Of a DNA stretch of 5,440 bases, positions 1-5,440 are shown in pieces. The translations under genes and the position numbers were made by a program. The DNA comes from HGW-17 sp964516435 (lineage in GTDB: Bacteria; Myxococcota_A; Polyangia; HGW-17). The stretch covers positions 1 through 5,440 of the forward strand of contig CAZEZP010000014.1 of NCBI GenBank assembly GCA_964516435.1, in the 5' to 3' direction. Below the pieces are notes generated by a model. The model had not been told where the DNA came from. It did not search any database and worked only from the letters and a program-made list of their open reading frames with translations. Each line of letters opens with the position of its first letter. Within the stretch, counting starts at the first letter, position 1.

Positions 1-277
1 AGCCGCAATTCAGGATGTCGATATTTTTGTCGAACGTTTCGTCGATGGTGCCGTTGCAGTCGTTGTCGAGCCCGTCGCACGCTTCCACACCGCCGTTGGA
101 AACCTGGCAGAAGGTCTCGCAGCCCGGCGCCATGGGATCGACATCGTAATACGACGGCGCGCACTGGTACTGGCACACACCGACCGTGCAGGAAACGCCT
201 TCCATGTTGGCCGGAGCATTGGCGTGGCAGGAATATCAGCCGGAGCCGCAGTTGTTCACGTCCACGCGGGCATCGAA
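1..277 (-). pseudogene. In-frame continuation of gene B repeats beyond the TAA; contains TGA at 236-238; runs off the left edge
   Basis: In gene B's frame, the bases after the TAA translate as FDARVDVNNCGSG, TGA, then YSCHANAPANMEGVSC, GVCQYQC, YYDVDP, PGCE, NGGVEAC and a complete MopE motif CDGLDNDCNGTIDE (first Cys codon at 79), open to position 1. This is the same 81-residue repeat as in gene B at 565-323. The motif-to-motif distance across both stops is exactly 243 bp (322 to 79), equal to the preceding unit (565 to 322). The segment was therefore recently coding and in register. Near the TGA, the expected Cys-Gly pair of NCGxCG is replaced by Gly-stop; TGC GGA to GGC TGA, two substitutions, would produce it. 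Nonsense decay, sequence error and readthrough remain possible. No separate start or signal peptide for a new gene is seen. Confidence 0.7.
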
Positions 278-565
278 TTATTCCACTGCCCCGTCGCAGT
301 CTTTGTCCACGCCGTCCTCGCAGCGTTCCACGCCGCCATTGGTGAGCGCGCAGGCATACTCGCAGCCCGGCACCCCCGCATCCAGATCATAGAACCCGGC
401 CAGACAAACATACTGGCAAACGCCGGACACGCAGCCCGTGGTGCGCATGTTGGGCGGCGCATTGGCCGTGCAGCCGTGATTGCAGGAGCCGCAATGATTC
501 ACATCCACCTGCAGGTCATAGCCTTCGTCTGCAACACCGTCGCAATCGTTGTCGAGGTTGTCACA
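80..565 (-). repeat. Two 81-codon tandem units in gene B, the second interrupted by TAA and TGA
   Basis: Units begin at Cys codons 565 and 322, and a third starts at 79 and leaves the window. Both complete units are exactly 243 bp and share CGS, ANAPxNM, GVCQYxC, YDxD, PGCE and NGGVE at identical positions. Only the second unit carries stops, at codons 15 and 29 of the unit. Apart from these, its sequence shows no loss of register. Confidence 0.88.
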
Positions 566-1456
566 GACCTCGAGGGCCGGACTCGTCTGCCCCTGACACT
601 GCTCCCGGCCGCCAGAACACGTGGTCGTTCCCGTGGTACAGGTTCCCTGGCAGGTGAACGTGCCATCGCCATTGGGCGTGCATCCCATGCCGGTGTAGCA
701 GGGACGGGTCGCGTAGTCTTCGTCGAAGGAACCATCGCAGTCGTTGTCCACACCGTCGCATGTGTCGTCCGACACCGCCGTAATGATGCATTCGCAACCA
801 TTGGCGGGAGAACCGTCGGTGTCGGCGAAGCCGGGATTGCAGGAGGAAAGAGCGCACTGGCCGTCGACGCAACTCCCCGTACCGTTGGCGAATGCGCACA
901 CACGACCACATGCGCCACAATTGAAAGCATCCGTCAAAAATCCATCCTGGCCGCCCTGAGCCGCTGGAACCCAGGGATCGTCCGCGATGCCATTGCAGTC
1001 GTTGTCGATGCCGTCGCAAATCTCCATGCCGCCCGCCGTGATGGTGCAGGAACTCTCGCAGCCATTCTCCGGCCGGCCATCGAAATCGTACCAGGTGGGA
1101 TGGCACGGTCCCATCACGCACTCGCCGTCCACGCACAGCGCCTGCGCATGCACGAAATTGCAGATGTTGCCGCAGAAGCCGCAGTTGAACGGATCGTCCA
1201 TGAAATGGTTCTGTCCGCCCTGATCCACCGGCGCCCAGTAATCGTCCACGATGTCGTTGCAGTCGTTGTCGCGCCCGTCGCACACTTCCGTCTCTGGCAC
1301 GCACGTCACGACATCCGCGTCCGCATCGGGCGGCACATCGGGTTCCACCTCGGCGTCCGGAATGTTCTTCACCCCGGGACTCTCCAGCGAGAACTCGGCG
1401 TATTTGCATCCCGACAGCGCGAACGCGAATGCCGCCACCATTACCAGCGGGAACAT
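278..1456 (-). CDS. Putative lipoprotein with MopE-type metal-binding repeats (gene B), ended by an early in-frame TAA
   Basis: ATG at 1456 gives 392 residues to TAA at 278-280. Residues 1-17 are a lipoprotein signal peptide with lipobox LSGC; Cys17 would be lipidated, placing the protein on a membrane, probably the outer one. Residues 33-49 form an Asp/Pro-rich linker. MopE motifs begin at Cys59, 147, 233, 298 and 379 (CDGRDNDC, CDGIDNDC, CDGVDNDC, CDNLDNDC, CEDGVDKDC). The first two belong to 86-88-residue units with QGGQ, FNCGxCGxxC and CVDGxC; the third resembles gene A spacers; the last two belong to 81-residue units with CGSC, ANAPxNM and GVCQY. The sequence before the ATG is G-rich (GGGGGGCGGCGGGA) without a clean Shine-Dalgarno. 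A TTG at 1498 would give a signal peptide with a better Arg-rich n-region. The TAA falls mid-repeat and the array continues beyond it, so the original protein was longer. Function beyond metal binding is unknown. Confidence 0.72.
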   Translation of the reverse strand: MFPLVMVAAFAFALSGCKYAEFSLESPGVKNIPDAEVEPDVPPDADADVVTCVPETEVCDGRDNDCNDIVDDYWAPVDQGGQNHFMDDPFNCGFCGNICNFVHAQALCVDGECVMGPCHPTWYDFDGRPENGCESSCTITAGGMEICDGIDNDCNGIADDPWVPAAQGGQDGFLTDAFNCGACGRVCAFANGTGSCVDGQCALSSCNPGFADTDGSPANGCECIITAVSDDTCDGVDNDCDGSFDEDYATRPCYTGMGCTPNGDGTFTCQGTCTTGTTTCSGGREQCQGQTSPALEVCDNLDNDCDGVADEGYDLQVDVNHCGSCNHGCTANAPPNMRTTGCVSGVCQYVCLAGFYDLDAGVPGCEYACALTNGGVERCEDGVDKDCDGAVE

Positions 1457-3397
1457 TCCCGCCGCCCCCCGTCGCAGACCGTCGAGGCGCCGCCGCAAGC
1501 GGGCCAGTAGCAGCAGCGGAAGCAACAGCCAGGCTCCGTCGGAAGCGCCACCGCCCGTGGAGCAGCCGCCGCCGCGGGTGGTCATGGTGTCCCCCTTCTT
1601 GGGCGGAATCCACACGCCGTCGTTGGGCGTGCACCAGACGTCGCCATCGCGGGAATCCACCACGCAATGGGTGTAACTGGGACATTTGAGATTCTTGCAG
1701 GGATCTGGCACGCAGGAGCCGGCCACGCAAACATTCCCCCAGTTGCAGGAGGTTCCATGGCAGGCATCGGTATCGCAATTTCCTTCCATGCAGATTTCCC
1801 CTTCCGGACACTGCATCAGCGCACAGGCATCCGGCTCGCACTGCTGGGTTTCGACGTTCCAGGACTCGTCTTCCATGCAGAATGGAATCAACTTGCATTC
1901 GTGCGTGCAGGTTTCCGGAGAATCGCACCCCACCCGCACGCAGTACTCGGACACGAAACTGCAGGCGCCGCGGCAGGGATCGTCCACGCAGGTGTGCTCC
2001 ACGCAGAACTGCCCGAACGGACAGGAAGCCCCCGGAGCCGAGCACGAAGCATCATTGCACAAATATTCGGGTTCGTTCTCGTGTCCCACCTGCCCCGCAT
2101 AGCGATTGACCCAGCAACTCTGCCACCACTCGCAGGGATTGGGCTCGCACGGATTCACGCACTGGCCCTCGCGGCAGACTTCGTTCTGTCCGCAATAGAT
2201 ACCGTTGCAGGGCGCCAGCTGCGGGTAACACAGGTTGGTTCCGGGAAGATCGGCCGGCTCGATGCAGGCGAACCCGGCCGGGCAGGGCTGCTCCTGGCGG
2301 GGATCGCAGATCAGGCGGCACTCGGCGCTGTAGCAGACGTGGTTGGCCTGGCAGATGTCGCCTTCATCGATGACTTCGTTGCAGTCGTCGTCGATGCCGT
2401 TGCAGGTCTCGGCCACGGGTCCCACACCCCCCACGCACACGATGGAGCCGTTGATGCACTCGGCCGACCCGAACATGCAGGCGCCCGCATCCTCCCCGCA
2501 TGGCGCACCGATGCGGGCATCCTCCAGCAACTCGGCCGGCTCGTCCACCAGCCCATTGCAGTTGTTGTCCAGCCCGTCGCACAGGCCCGGCTGCGGCTCG
2601 CCGCCGCCATCGCACACCACCACGCCGTTGATGCAGGCGCGGATGCCGGGAGCGCATACGCCCACGCCGCCGCAGGGCTGGCCCATGCCCGGAATGTCCT
2701 CCGCCTCGTCCACGAACCCGTCGCAGTCGTTGTCCAGGTTGTCGCAAGTCTCCTGCGTGGGGATCACCAGTCCCTGGCAGGTGCTCCATCCGCCCATGCT
2801 GCATTCGCGCACGCCCACGCGGCATTCGCCCTGACACACCCAGGTGCCGTCGGTCTGCTCCTGGCATCCGGTATTCGGACCGGACCCCGGAGGATAGCAG
2901 TATTCCGTGAGCCCCTCGTCCGCCTGGCCATCACAGTCGTTGTCCAGACCGTCGCAGATTTCGGTCTGCGGCGTCACGGCATTCTCGCAGGCGCCCCATG
3001 CACCGGAACCGATGGCGCACCGGCTGCTGCCCGCCACGCAGATCCCCTCGCACACGAAATTGCCGGATCCGGGCGGCACTTCCGTGCATCCCAGGGTGTC
3101 GGCCGGGTAGCAATCTCGCACCAGGCCGTCGGCCTGGCCGTCGCAGTCGTTGTCCAGACCGTCGCACACTTCCGAGGAAGCGCCCTGCATGGGATCGCAT
3201 GTCTGCACCACGCCGGCCACGCAATTGGGTACGGTGTGCTCGCAGACACCCAGCCCGCACGTGGTGTATCCCATGTCGTCCACGAGGGCGTCGCAGTCGT
3301 CGTCGAGATTGTTGCATTGCTCGGGGGAAGGTTTCACTTCGCCGGTGCACGTACCCCACACGCCCGAAGCGCACGTCTGCGCGCCGGCACGGCACAC
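278..3397 (-). CDS. As-read 1039-residue frame: C-terminal part of gene A (MopE repeats, Cys-rich region, MYXO-CTERM) joined without a stop to lipoprotein gene B
   Basis: Residues 1-647 finish gene A and residues 648-1039 are gene B. The GTG at 3397 is not a credible start: it is the Val of GVGVC inside repeat 12 and only marks where the frame resumes. In order: the rest of repeat 12; six MopE motifs with first-Cys codons at 3316, 3166, 2956, 2746, 2581 and 2404; a Cys-rich EGF-like stretch (residues ~345-590); a short linker DGVWIPPKKGD; GGGCSTGGG (608-616); the hydrophobic segment AWLLLPLLLLA; and an Arg cluster. A lipoprotein signal (MFPLVMVAAFAFALSGC) follows directly. An internal sorting tail followed by a second export signal makes no sense as one exported protein. 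I infer two genes whose boundary has lost its stop, by a base error in a six-base homopolymer or by real fusion. With gene A's upstream part, about 1,330 residues of A lie in the window. Confidence 0.85.
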   Translation of the reverse strand: MCRAGAQTCASGVWGTCTGEVKPSPEQCNNLDDDCDALVDDMGYTTCGLGVCEHTVPNCVAGVVQTCDPMQGASSEVCDGLDNDCDGQADGLVRDCYPADTLGCTEVPPGSGNFVCEGICVAGSSRCAIGSGAWGACENAVTPQTEICDGLDNDCDGQADEGLTEYCYPPGSGPNTGCQEQTDGTWVCQGECRVGVRECSMGGWSTCQGLVIPTQETCDNLDNDCDGFVDEAEDIPGMGQPCGGVGVCAPGIRACINGVVVCDGGGEPQPGLCDGLDNNCNGLVDEPAELLEDARIGAPCGEDAGACMFGSAECINGSIVCVGGVGPVAETCNGIDDDCNEVIDEGDICQANHVCYSAECRLICDPRQEQPCPAGFACIEPADLPGTNLCYPQLAPCNGIYCGQNEVCREGQCVNPCEPNPCEWWQSCWVNRYAGQVGHENEPEYLCNDASCSAPGASCPFGQFCVEHTCVDDPCRGACSFVSEYCVRVGCDSPETCTHECKLIPFCMEDESWNVETQQCEPDACALMQCPEGEICMEGNCDTDACHGTSCNWGNVCVAGSCVPDPCKNLKCPSYTHCVVDSRDGDVWCTPNDGVWIPPKKGDTMTTRGGGCSTGGGASDGAWLLLPLLLLARLRRRLDGLRRGAAGMFPLVMVAAFAFALSGCKYAEFSLESPGVKNIPDAEVEPDVPPDADADVVTCVPETEVCDGRDNDCNDIVDDYWAPVDQGGQNHFMDDPFNCGFCGNICNFVHAQALCVDGECVMGPCHPTWYDFDGRPENGCESSCTITAGGMEICDGIDNDCNGIADDPWVPAAQGGQDGFLTDAFNCGACGRVCAFANGTGSCVDGQCALSSCNPGFADTDGSPANGCECIITAVSDDTCDGVDNDCDGSFDEDYATRPCYTGMGCTPNGDGTFTCQGTCTTGTTTCSGGREQCQGQTSPALEVCDNLDNDCDGVADEGYDLQVDVNHCGSCNHGCTANAPPNMRTTGCVSGVCQYVCLAGFYDLDAGVPGCEYACALTNGGVERCEDGVDKDCDGAVE
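761..1282 (-). repeat. Two 86-88-residue tandem units in gene B
   Basis: Units starting at Cys codons 1282 and 1018 share, in order, a MopE motif ending in DD, a Trp-Pro pair, QGGQ, FNCGxCGxxCxF, CVDGxC, a D-x-DG-x-P-x-NGC segment and CxI. Spacings are 264 and 258 bp, keeping frame. The NCGxCGxxC element is characteristic of this class of myxobacterial Cys-rich repeat and differs from the gene A spacers. Confidence 0.85.
1406..1456 (-). other. Lipoprotein signal peptide of gene B
   Basis: MFPLVMVAAFAFALSGC ends in a good lipobox (L-S-G-C, Cys codon at 1408-1406), followed by KYAEF rather than Asp at +2, so outer-membrane sorting would be expected. No basic residue lies between this Met and the hydrophobic core, which is atypical. 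Starting at TTG 1498 would add the RRRLDGLRR stretch as n-region, but those codons also encode gene A's Arg cluster. Confidence 0.75.
1472..1576 (-). other. MYXO-CTERM-type C-terminal sorting signal of gene A
   Basis: The tail has the three expected parts: GGGCSTGGG with the key Cys at codon 1564-1562, the hydrophobic segment AWLLLPLLLLA, and the basic cluster RLRRR followed by LDGLRR. Known family behaviour: MYXO-CTERM tails occur on many secreted myxobacterial proteins, such as TraA, and are processed by myxosortase for surface display. Proteins with this tag normally end within a few residues of the Arg cluster. Here the frame continues into the next gene. Confidence 0.82.
1620..2361 (-). 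other. Cys-rich EGF-like region of gene A between the MopE array and the C-terminal sorting tail
   Basis: After motif 18 the acidic loops end and short Cys modules begin, of the form C-P-x-G-x-x-C-x-x-x-x-C-x-x-x-x-C. Examples are CGQNEVCREGQCVNPC, CPFGQFCVEHTCVDDPC, CPEGEICMEGNCDTDAC and CNWGNVCVAGSCVPDPC, with insertions such as NPCEWWQSCW. These resemble the EGF-like Cys-rich repeats common in myxobacterial surface proteins and are probably disulfide-bonded outside the cytoplasm. Similarity is by pattern only, and no named domain is certain. Confidence 0.7.
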
Positions 3398-4050
3398 ACC
3401 ACGCCTTCGGTGCCGGCGGGGCCCGTATAGCAGGTCCGGGTCAGCCCTTCATCCACGGAACCGTTGCAGTCGTCGTCCAGGTTGTTGCATTCCTCGGTGC
3501 GCGGCTGCACGTCCCCCGAGCAGGCGCCCCACGTGCCCGCAGAGCAGACGCTGGACCCCGCCCGGCAAGTCCCGGTGCACGTGAAGTTGCCGGAACCCGG
3601 CGGCACTTCCGTGCAGCCGGTGGTTCCGCCATAACAGGCTTTCGACAATCCATCGTCCACGAGGCCATTGCAGTTGTCATCCAGGTTGTTGCAGGTTTCC
3701 GGCTGCGCGCCCTGCATGGGGTCGCACGTCTGAACCACGCCTCCCGAGCAGTTGTCGATGGTGTGCTGGCAGATGCCCAGTCCGCATGTGGTCTGGCCGA
3801 ATCCTTCATCCACGCTGCCGTCGCAGTCGTTGTCGCTGCCGTCGCAAACTTCCGTCCCCGGCGTCACCATGCCGCCGCAGGCACCCCACACGCCCGCCGA
3901 ACACAGACGCGTTCCCGCCCGGCAAGTCCCCACGCACACGTAGTTGCCGGACCCCGGAGGCGTCTCCGTGCAGCCCTGCGTCCCGCCGGGGTAGCAATTT
4001 CCATAGAACTGGTCCACGACGCCGTCGCAGTTGTCGTCGAGGTTGTTGCA
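3167..4050 (-). repeat. Five-motif super-repeat, copy 2 (884 bp, one base short of 295 codons)
   Basis: The X-Y-X-Z-Y order is repeated with units of 68, 51, 68, 58 and 50 residues once the frameshift in the Z unit is repaired. That predicts 885 bp; the window has 884. DNA similarity to copy 1 is evident by eye: for example gccctgcatggg(g/a)tcgca occurs at 4594, 4066, 3709 and 3182, once in each Y unit of both copies. A recent segmental duplication or gene-conversion history is inferred. Confidence 0.9.
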
Positions 4051-5440
4051 GACTTCGGCCGTGGCGCCCTGCATGGGATCGCAGGTCTGCATCACGCCCG
4101 CGATGCAGCGGGGCACGGTGTGGTTGCAGATGCCCAGCCCGCACGTGAGGTTGCCCATGTCGTCCACGAGGCCGTTGCAGTCGTCGTCCAGGTTGTTGCA
4201 GGTCTCGGAGGAGGGACGGACCTCGCCGGCGCATGTGCCCCAAGCGCCCGCCGCGCAGGTCTGCGTGCCGCCATGGCACACGCCCACGCCTTCCGTTCCC
4301 GACGGTCCCGTATAACAGGTCCGGGAAAGGCTCTCGTCCACGCTGCCGTCGCAGTCGTCGTCCAGGTTGTTGCATTCCTCGGCCTGCGGCTTCACGTCGT
4401 TGATGCAGGAACCCCAGGTTCCGGCAGAGCACACGGACGTGCCCGGCGCGCAGCGCCCCGTGCATACGTAGTTGCGGGAACCGGGCGGCACTTCCGTGCA
4501 CCCGGACGTCCCGGTGTAGCAGGCTCTCGACAGGCCGTCGTCCACGAGGCCGTTGCAGTTGTCGTCGAGGTTGTTGCAGACCTCCGCCGTGGCGCCCTGC
4601 ATGGGATCGCACGCCTGCTGCACGCCCCCCACGCAATTCTGGACCGTGTGACTGCAGATGCCCAGCCCGCACGTGGTCTGGCCGAGCTCCTCGTCCACGG
4701 AGGCGTCGCAGTCGTTGTCGACACCGTCGCACACCTCGGTCTGCGGCGTCACCATGCCGGCGCACGCGCCCCACGCGCCCGCCGAGCAGGAATGGATGCC
4801 GGCCCGGCAGATGCCCTGGCAGGCGAACACGCCGGGGCTCGTCTCGGTGCAGCCCAGCGTGCCTCCGGGATAGCAGGCCTTGGAAAGCCCTTCGTCCACG
4901 GAGCCGTCGCAGTCGTCGTCCAGATTGTTGCAGGTTTCGGCCACGGGCCCCTGCACGAAACTGCACACGCCGGGCAGGCCGTCGTCCGCGCAGCACTGCA
5001 CGGAACCGCCGATGCACTTGGTGCGCCCCAACTGGCAGATGCCCTGCGAGGACCCGCAGCTCTTGCCCACGGCCGGGTCGTCCACGCCATCGTCGGCCGT
5101 GGAGCCGTCGAGGTCGTCATCGAGCCCGTTGCACATCTCCGGCCCCGGGGTGGGACAGGACAATCCATCATCGATGAGGCCGTTGCAGTTGTCGTCGATG
5201 CCGTTGCAGACCTCGGCGGTCGGCGAAACGTACGGAGCCGAGCAGGCCACTCCCGTCTGGTCGGCCGAGCAGGTGAAGGTGCCCGTGCGGTAGCAGGCTC
5301 CCAACTGGCCGTTGTCGCAGGTGAGGCCGAGTTCCGGGAAATCCTCGTCCACGGAGCCATCGCAGTCGTCATCCCGACCGTTGCACAGTTCCGTGACAAT
5401 CGAGTCCGCGATGATTTCCGCCATCGCCGCCACCAGGTCC
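3334..5440 (-). CDS. MopE-type metal-binding repeat protein (gene A), N-terminal part; partial at window edge, frameshifted at 3' end
   Basis: The frame is open to the right edge, so the true start lies outside. A GTG at 5433 could initiate but has no signal peptide after it, and the upstream codons are also open. The first ~18 residues (LVAAMAEIIADSIVTE) look like an amphipathic helix. Twelve MopE motifs follow, with first-Cys codons at 5385, 5208, 5133, 4932, 4731, 4578, 4374, 4200, 4050, 3846, 3693 and 3489, separated by Cys-rich spacers such as GCTEVPPGSGN and CGLGICxHTV. The family is known from myxobacterial secreted proteins, and the acidic loop (DDDCDGSVDE) resembles EF-hand or thrombospondin-3 calcium loops; the bound metal cannot be read from sequence. 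At 3399-3400 the frame slips: after GTEGV the residues (VCAVPARRR...) lose all similarity to the repeat and end at TGA 3334-3336. That tail is spurious. The real continuation is the frame from 3397. The third motif lacks its second Cys (DDDLDG). Confidence 0.88.
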   Translation of the reverse strand, partial: DLVAAMAEIIADSIVTELCNGRDDDCDGSVDEDFPELGLTCDNGQLGACYRTGTFTCSADQTGVACSAPYVSPTAEVCNGIDDNCNGLIDDGLSCPTPGPEMCNGLDDDLDGSTADDGVDDPAVGKSCGSSQGICQLGRTKCIGGSVQCCADDGLPGVCSFVQGPVAETCNNLDDDCDGSVDEGLSKACYPGGTLGCTETSPGVFACQGICRAGIHSCSAGAWGACAGMVTPQTEVCDGVDNDCDASVDEELGQTTCGLGICSHTVQNCVGGVQQACDPMQGATAEVCNNLDDNCNGLVDDGLSRACYTGTSGCTEVPPGSRNYVCTGRCAPGTSVCSAGTWGSCINDVKPQAEECNNLDDDCDGSVDESLSRTCYTGPSGTEGVGVCHGGTQTCAAGAWGTCAGEVRPSSETCNNLDDDCNGLVDDMGNLTCGLGICNHTVPRCIAGVMQTCDPMQGATAEVCNNLDDNCDGVVDQFYGNCYPGGTQGCTETPPGSGNYVCVGTCRAGTRLCSAGVWGACGGMVTPGTEVCDGSDNDCDGSVDEGFGQTTCGLGICQHTIDNCSGGVVQTCDPMQGAQPETCNNLDDNCNGLVDDGLSKACYGGTTGCTEVPPGSGNFTCTGTCRAGSSVCSAGTWGACSGDVQPRTEECNNLDDDCNGSVDEGLTRTCYTGPAGTEGVVCAVPARRRALRACGVRAPAK
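3399..3400 (-). other. Single-base deletion frameshift inside gene A
   Basis: The minus strand reads GGCGTGG-TGTGTGCC, where the paralogous unit at about 4288-4276 reads GGCGTGGGCGTGTGCC (GVGVC). One extra G in the run would restore GTEGVGVCRAG and join both frames. The run would then be GGG, a typical place for a base-count error. Confidence 0.88.
4051..4932 (-). repeat. Five-motif super-repeat, copy 1 (294 codons)
   Basis: Five MopE units of 67, 51, 68, 58 and 50 residues occur in the order X-Y-X-Z-Y. X spacers carry GCTE and end SAGxWGxC. Y spacers carry CGLGIC and CDPMQGA. The Z spacer carries CYTGPSGTEGVGVC. Their lengths sum to 294 codons, 882 bp, and the same order recurs immediately downstream. 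Confidence 0.9.

Larger units (their letters stand above)
2362..5385 (-). repeat. Array of 18 MopE-type putative metal-binding motifs in gene A
   Basis: Eighteen motifs fit C-[DN]-x-[LIVRS]-D-[DN]-[DN]-C-[DN]-G-x-x-D-[DEG] or close variants, spaced 25-70 residues apart. On the plus strand each appears as a variant of gcagtcgtcgtccaggttg. Motif 3 (5133) has Leu for the second Cys. Motif 14 (3166) reads QADGL and lacks the final Glu. Motif 5 (4731) and motif 13 (3316) have Ala for Gly (CDA). Motif 18 (2404) reads CNEVIDE. All others keep both Cys and the acidic positions, which suggests selection on the loop. Confidence 0.93.

Noticed and set aside
226..240. TGA at 236-238 as a possible selenocysteine codon, since it lies beside an expected Cys
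   Set aside because: It aligns one position away from the Cys column, a TAA lies 14 codons upstream in the same frame, and no SECIS-like hairpin was recognised.
1441..1500. Intergenic promoter or terminator between genes A and B
   Set aside because: There is no noncoding gap: the region encodes the Arg cluster and then the signal peptide, and no hairpin with a T run is visible.
224..1510. Long plus-strand open frame (428 codons) opposite gene B
   Set aside because: Same periodic antisense pattern; it spans the gene A/gene B junction and the opposite-strand stops without any domain logic.
561..2045. Minus-strand open frame of 494 codons in a shifted frame
   Set aside because: Arg/Gly-rich shadow of genes A and B, with none of the conserved Cys-Asp motifs.
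1667..3430. Long plus-strand open frame (587 codons) opposite gene A
   Set aside because: Its translation is a periodic Ala/Val/His-rich pattern (AVVVQTVA-like) that mirrors the minus-strand repeats. It has no recognisable domain, and the opposite strand has a clear family match. Long antisense frames are expected in G+C-rich repeats.
2362..5385. Regularly recurring plus-strand gcagtcgtcgtccaggttg-like words, reminiscent of CRISPR repeats
   Set aside because: They are the reverse complement of the coding MopE motif, vary between copies, and the spacers (25-70 codons) are homologous coding sequence, not unique spacers.

Overview
The window is G+C-rich (about 60-65% by eye) and coding on the minus strand along essentially its whole length. 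It encodes secreted, very Cys- and Asp-rich proteins built from tandem copies of the 'putative metal-binding motif' (MopE-type, Pfam Cu-binding_MopE family; core C-[DN]-x-[LIV]-D-[DN]-[DN]-C-[DN]-G-x-x-D-[DE]). A MYXO-CTERM-type tail (Gly-Gly-Gly-Cys-Ser, hydrophobic segment, Arg cluster) and a separate lipoprotein signal point to Myxococcota or another former 'Deltaproteobacteria' lineage. That placement is an inference from protein style; no taxonomic marker is present.

Layout, in transcription order (right to left). Gene A enters from beyond position 5440 and runs to about 1441-1472. It carries 18 MopE motifs (first Cys codon at 5385, last at 2404), then an EGF-like Cys-rich region (about 2362-1620), then the MYXO-CTERM tail (1576-1472). 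As written it is split in two by a one-base frameshift at 3399-3400. The interrupted frame stops at 3334, while the correct frame continues from 3397. Gene B starts around 1456 (ATG) with a lipobox signal peptide. It has an Asp-rich linker and five MopE motifs before a TAA at 278-280. The same repeat array then continues in frame, through a second stop (TGA at 236-238), to the left edge.

Three anomalies stand out. (1) A missing base at 3399-3400, shown independently by the length of a five-motif super-repeat: 882 bp in one copy, 884 bp in the other. (2) No stop codon between gene A's MYXO-CTERM tail and gene B's signal peptide, so the two read as one 1039-residue frame. (3) Two in-frame stops inside an otherwise intact 81-codon repeat of gene B. 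Errors in a long-read or metagenomic assembly, real decay, or unusual expression could each explain them.

Together the genes look like a surface-protein locus: two adjacent, co-oriented proteins with the same kind of acidic, disulfide-rich repeats, displayed by two different anchoring routes. No RNA gene, CRISPR array, mobile element, convincing promoter or terminator was seen, and no stretch longer than 300 bases lacks coding sequence. I see no evidence of a new enzymatic or defence system.
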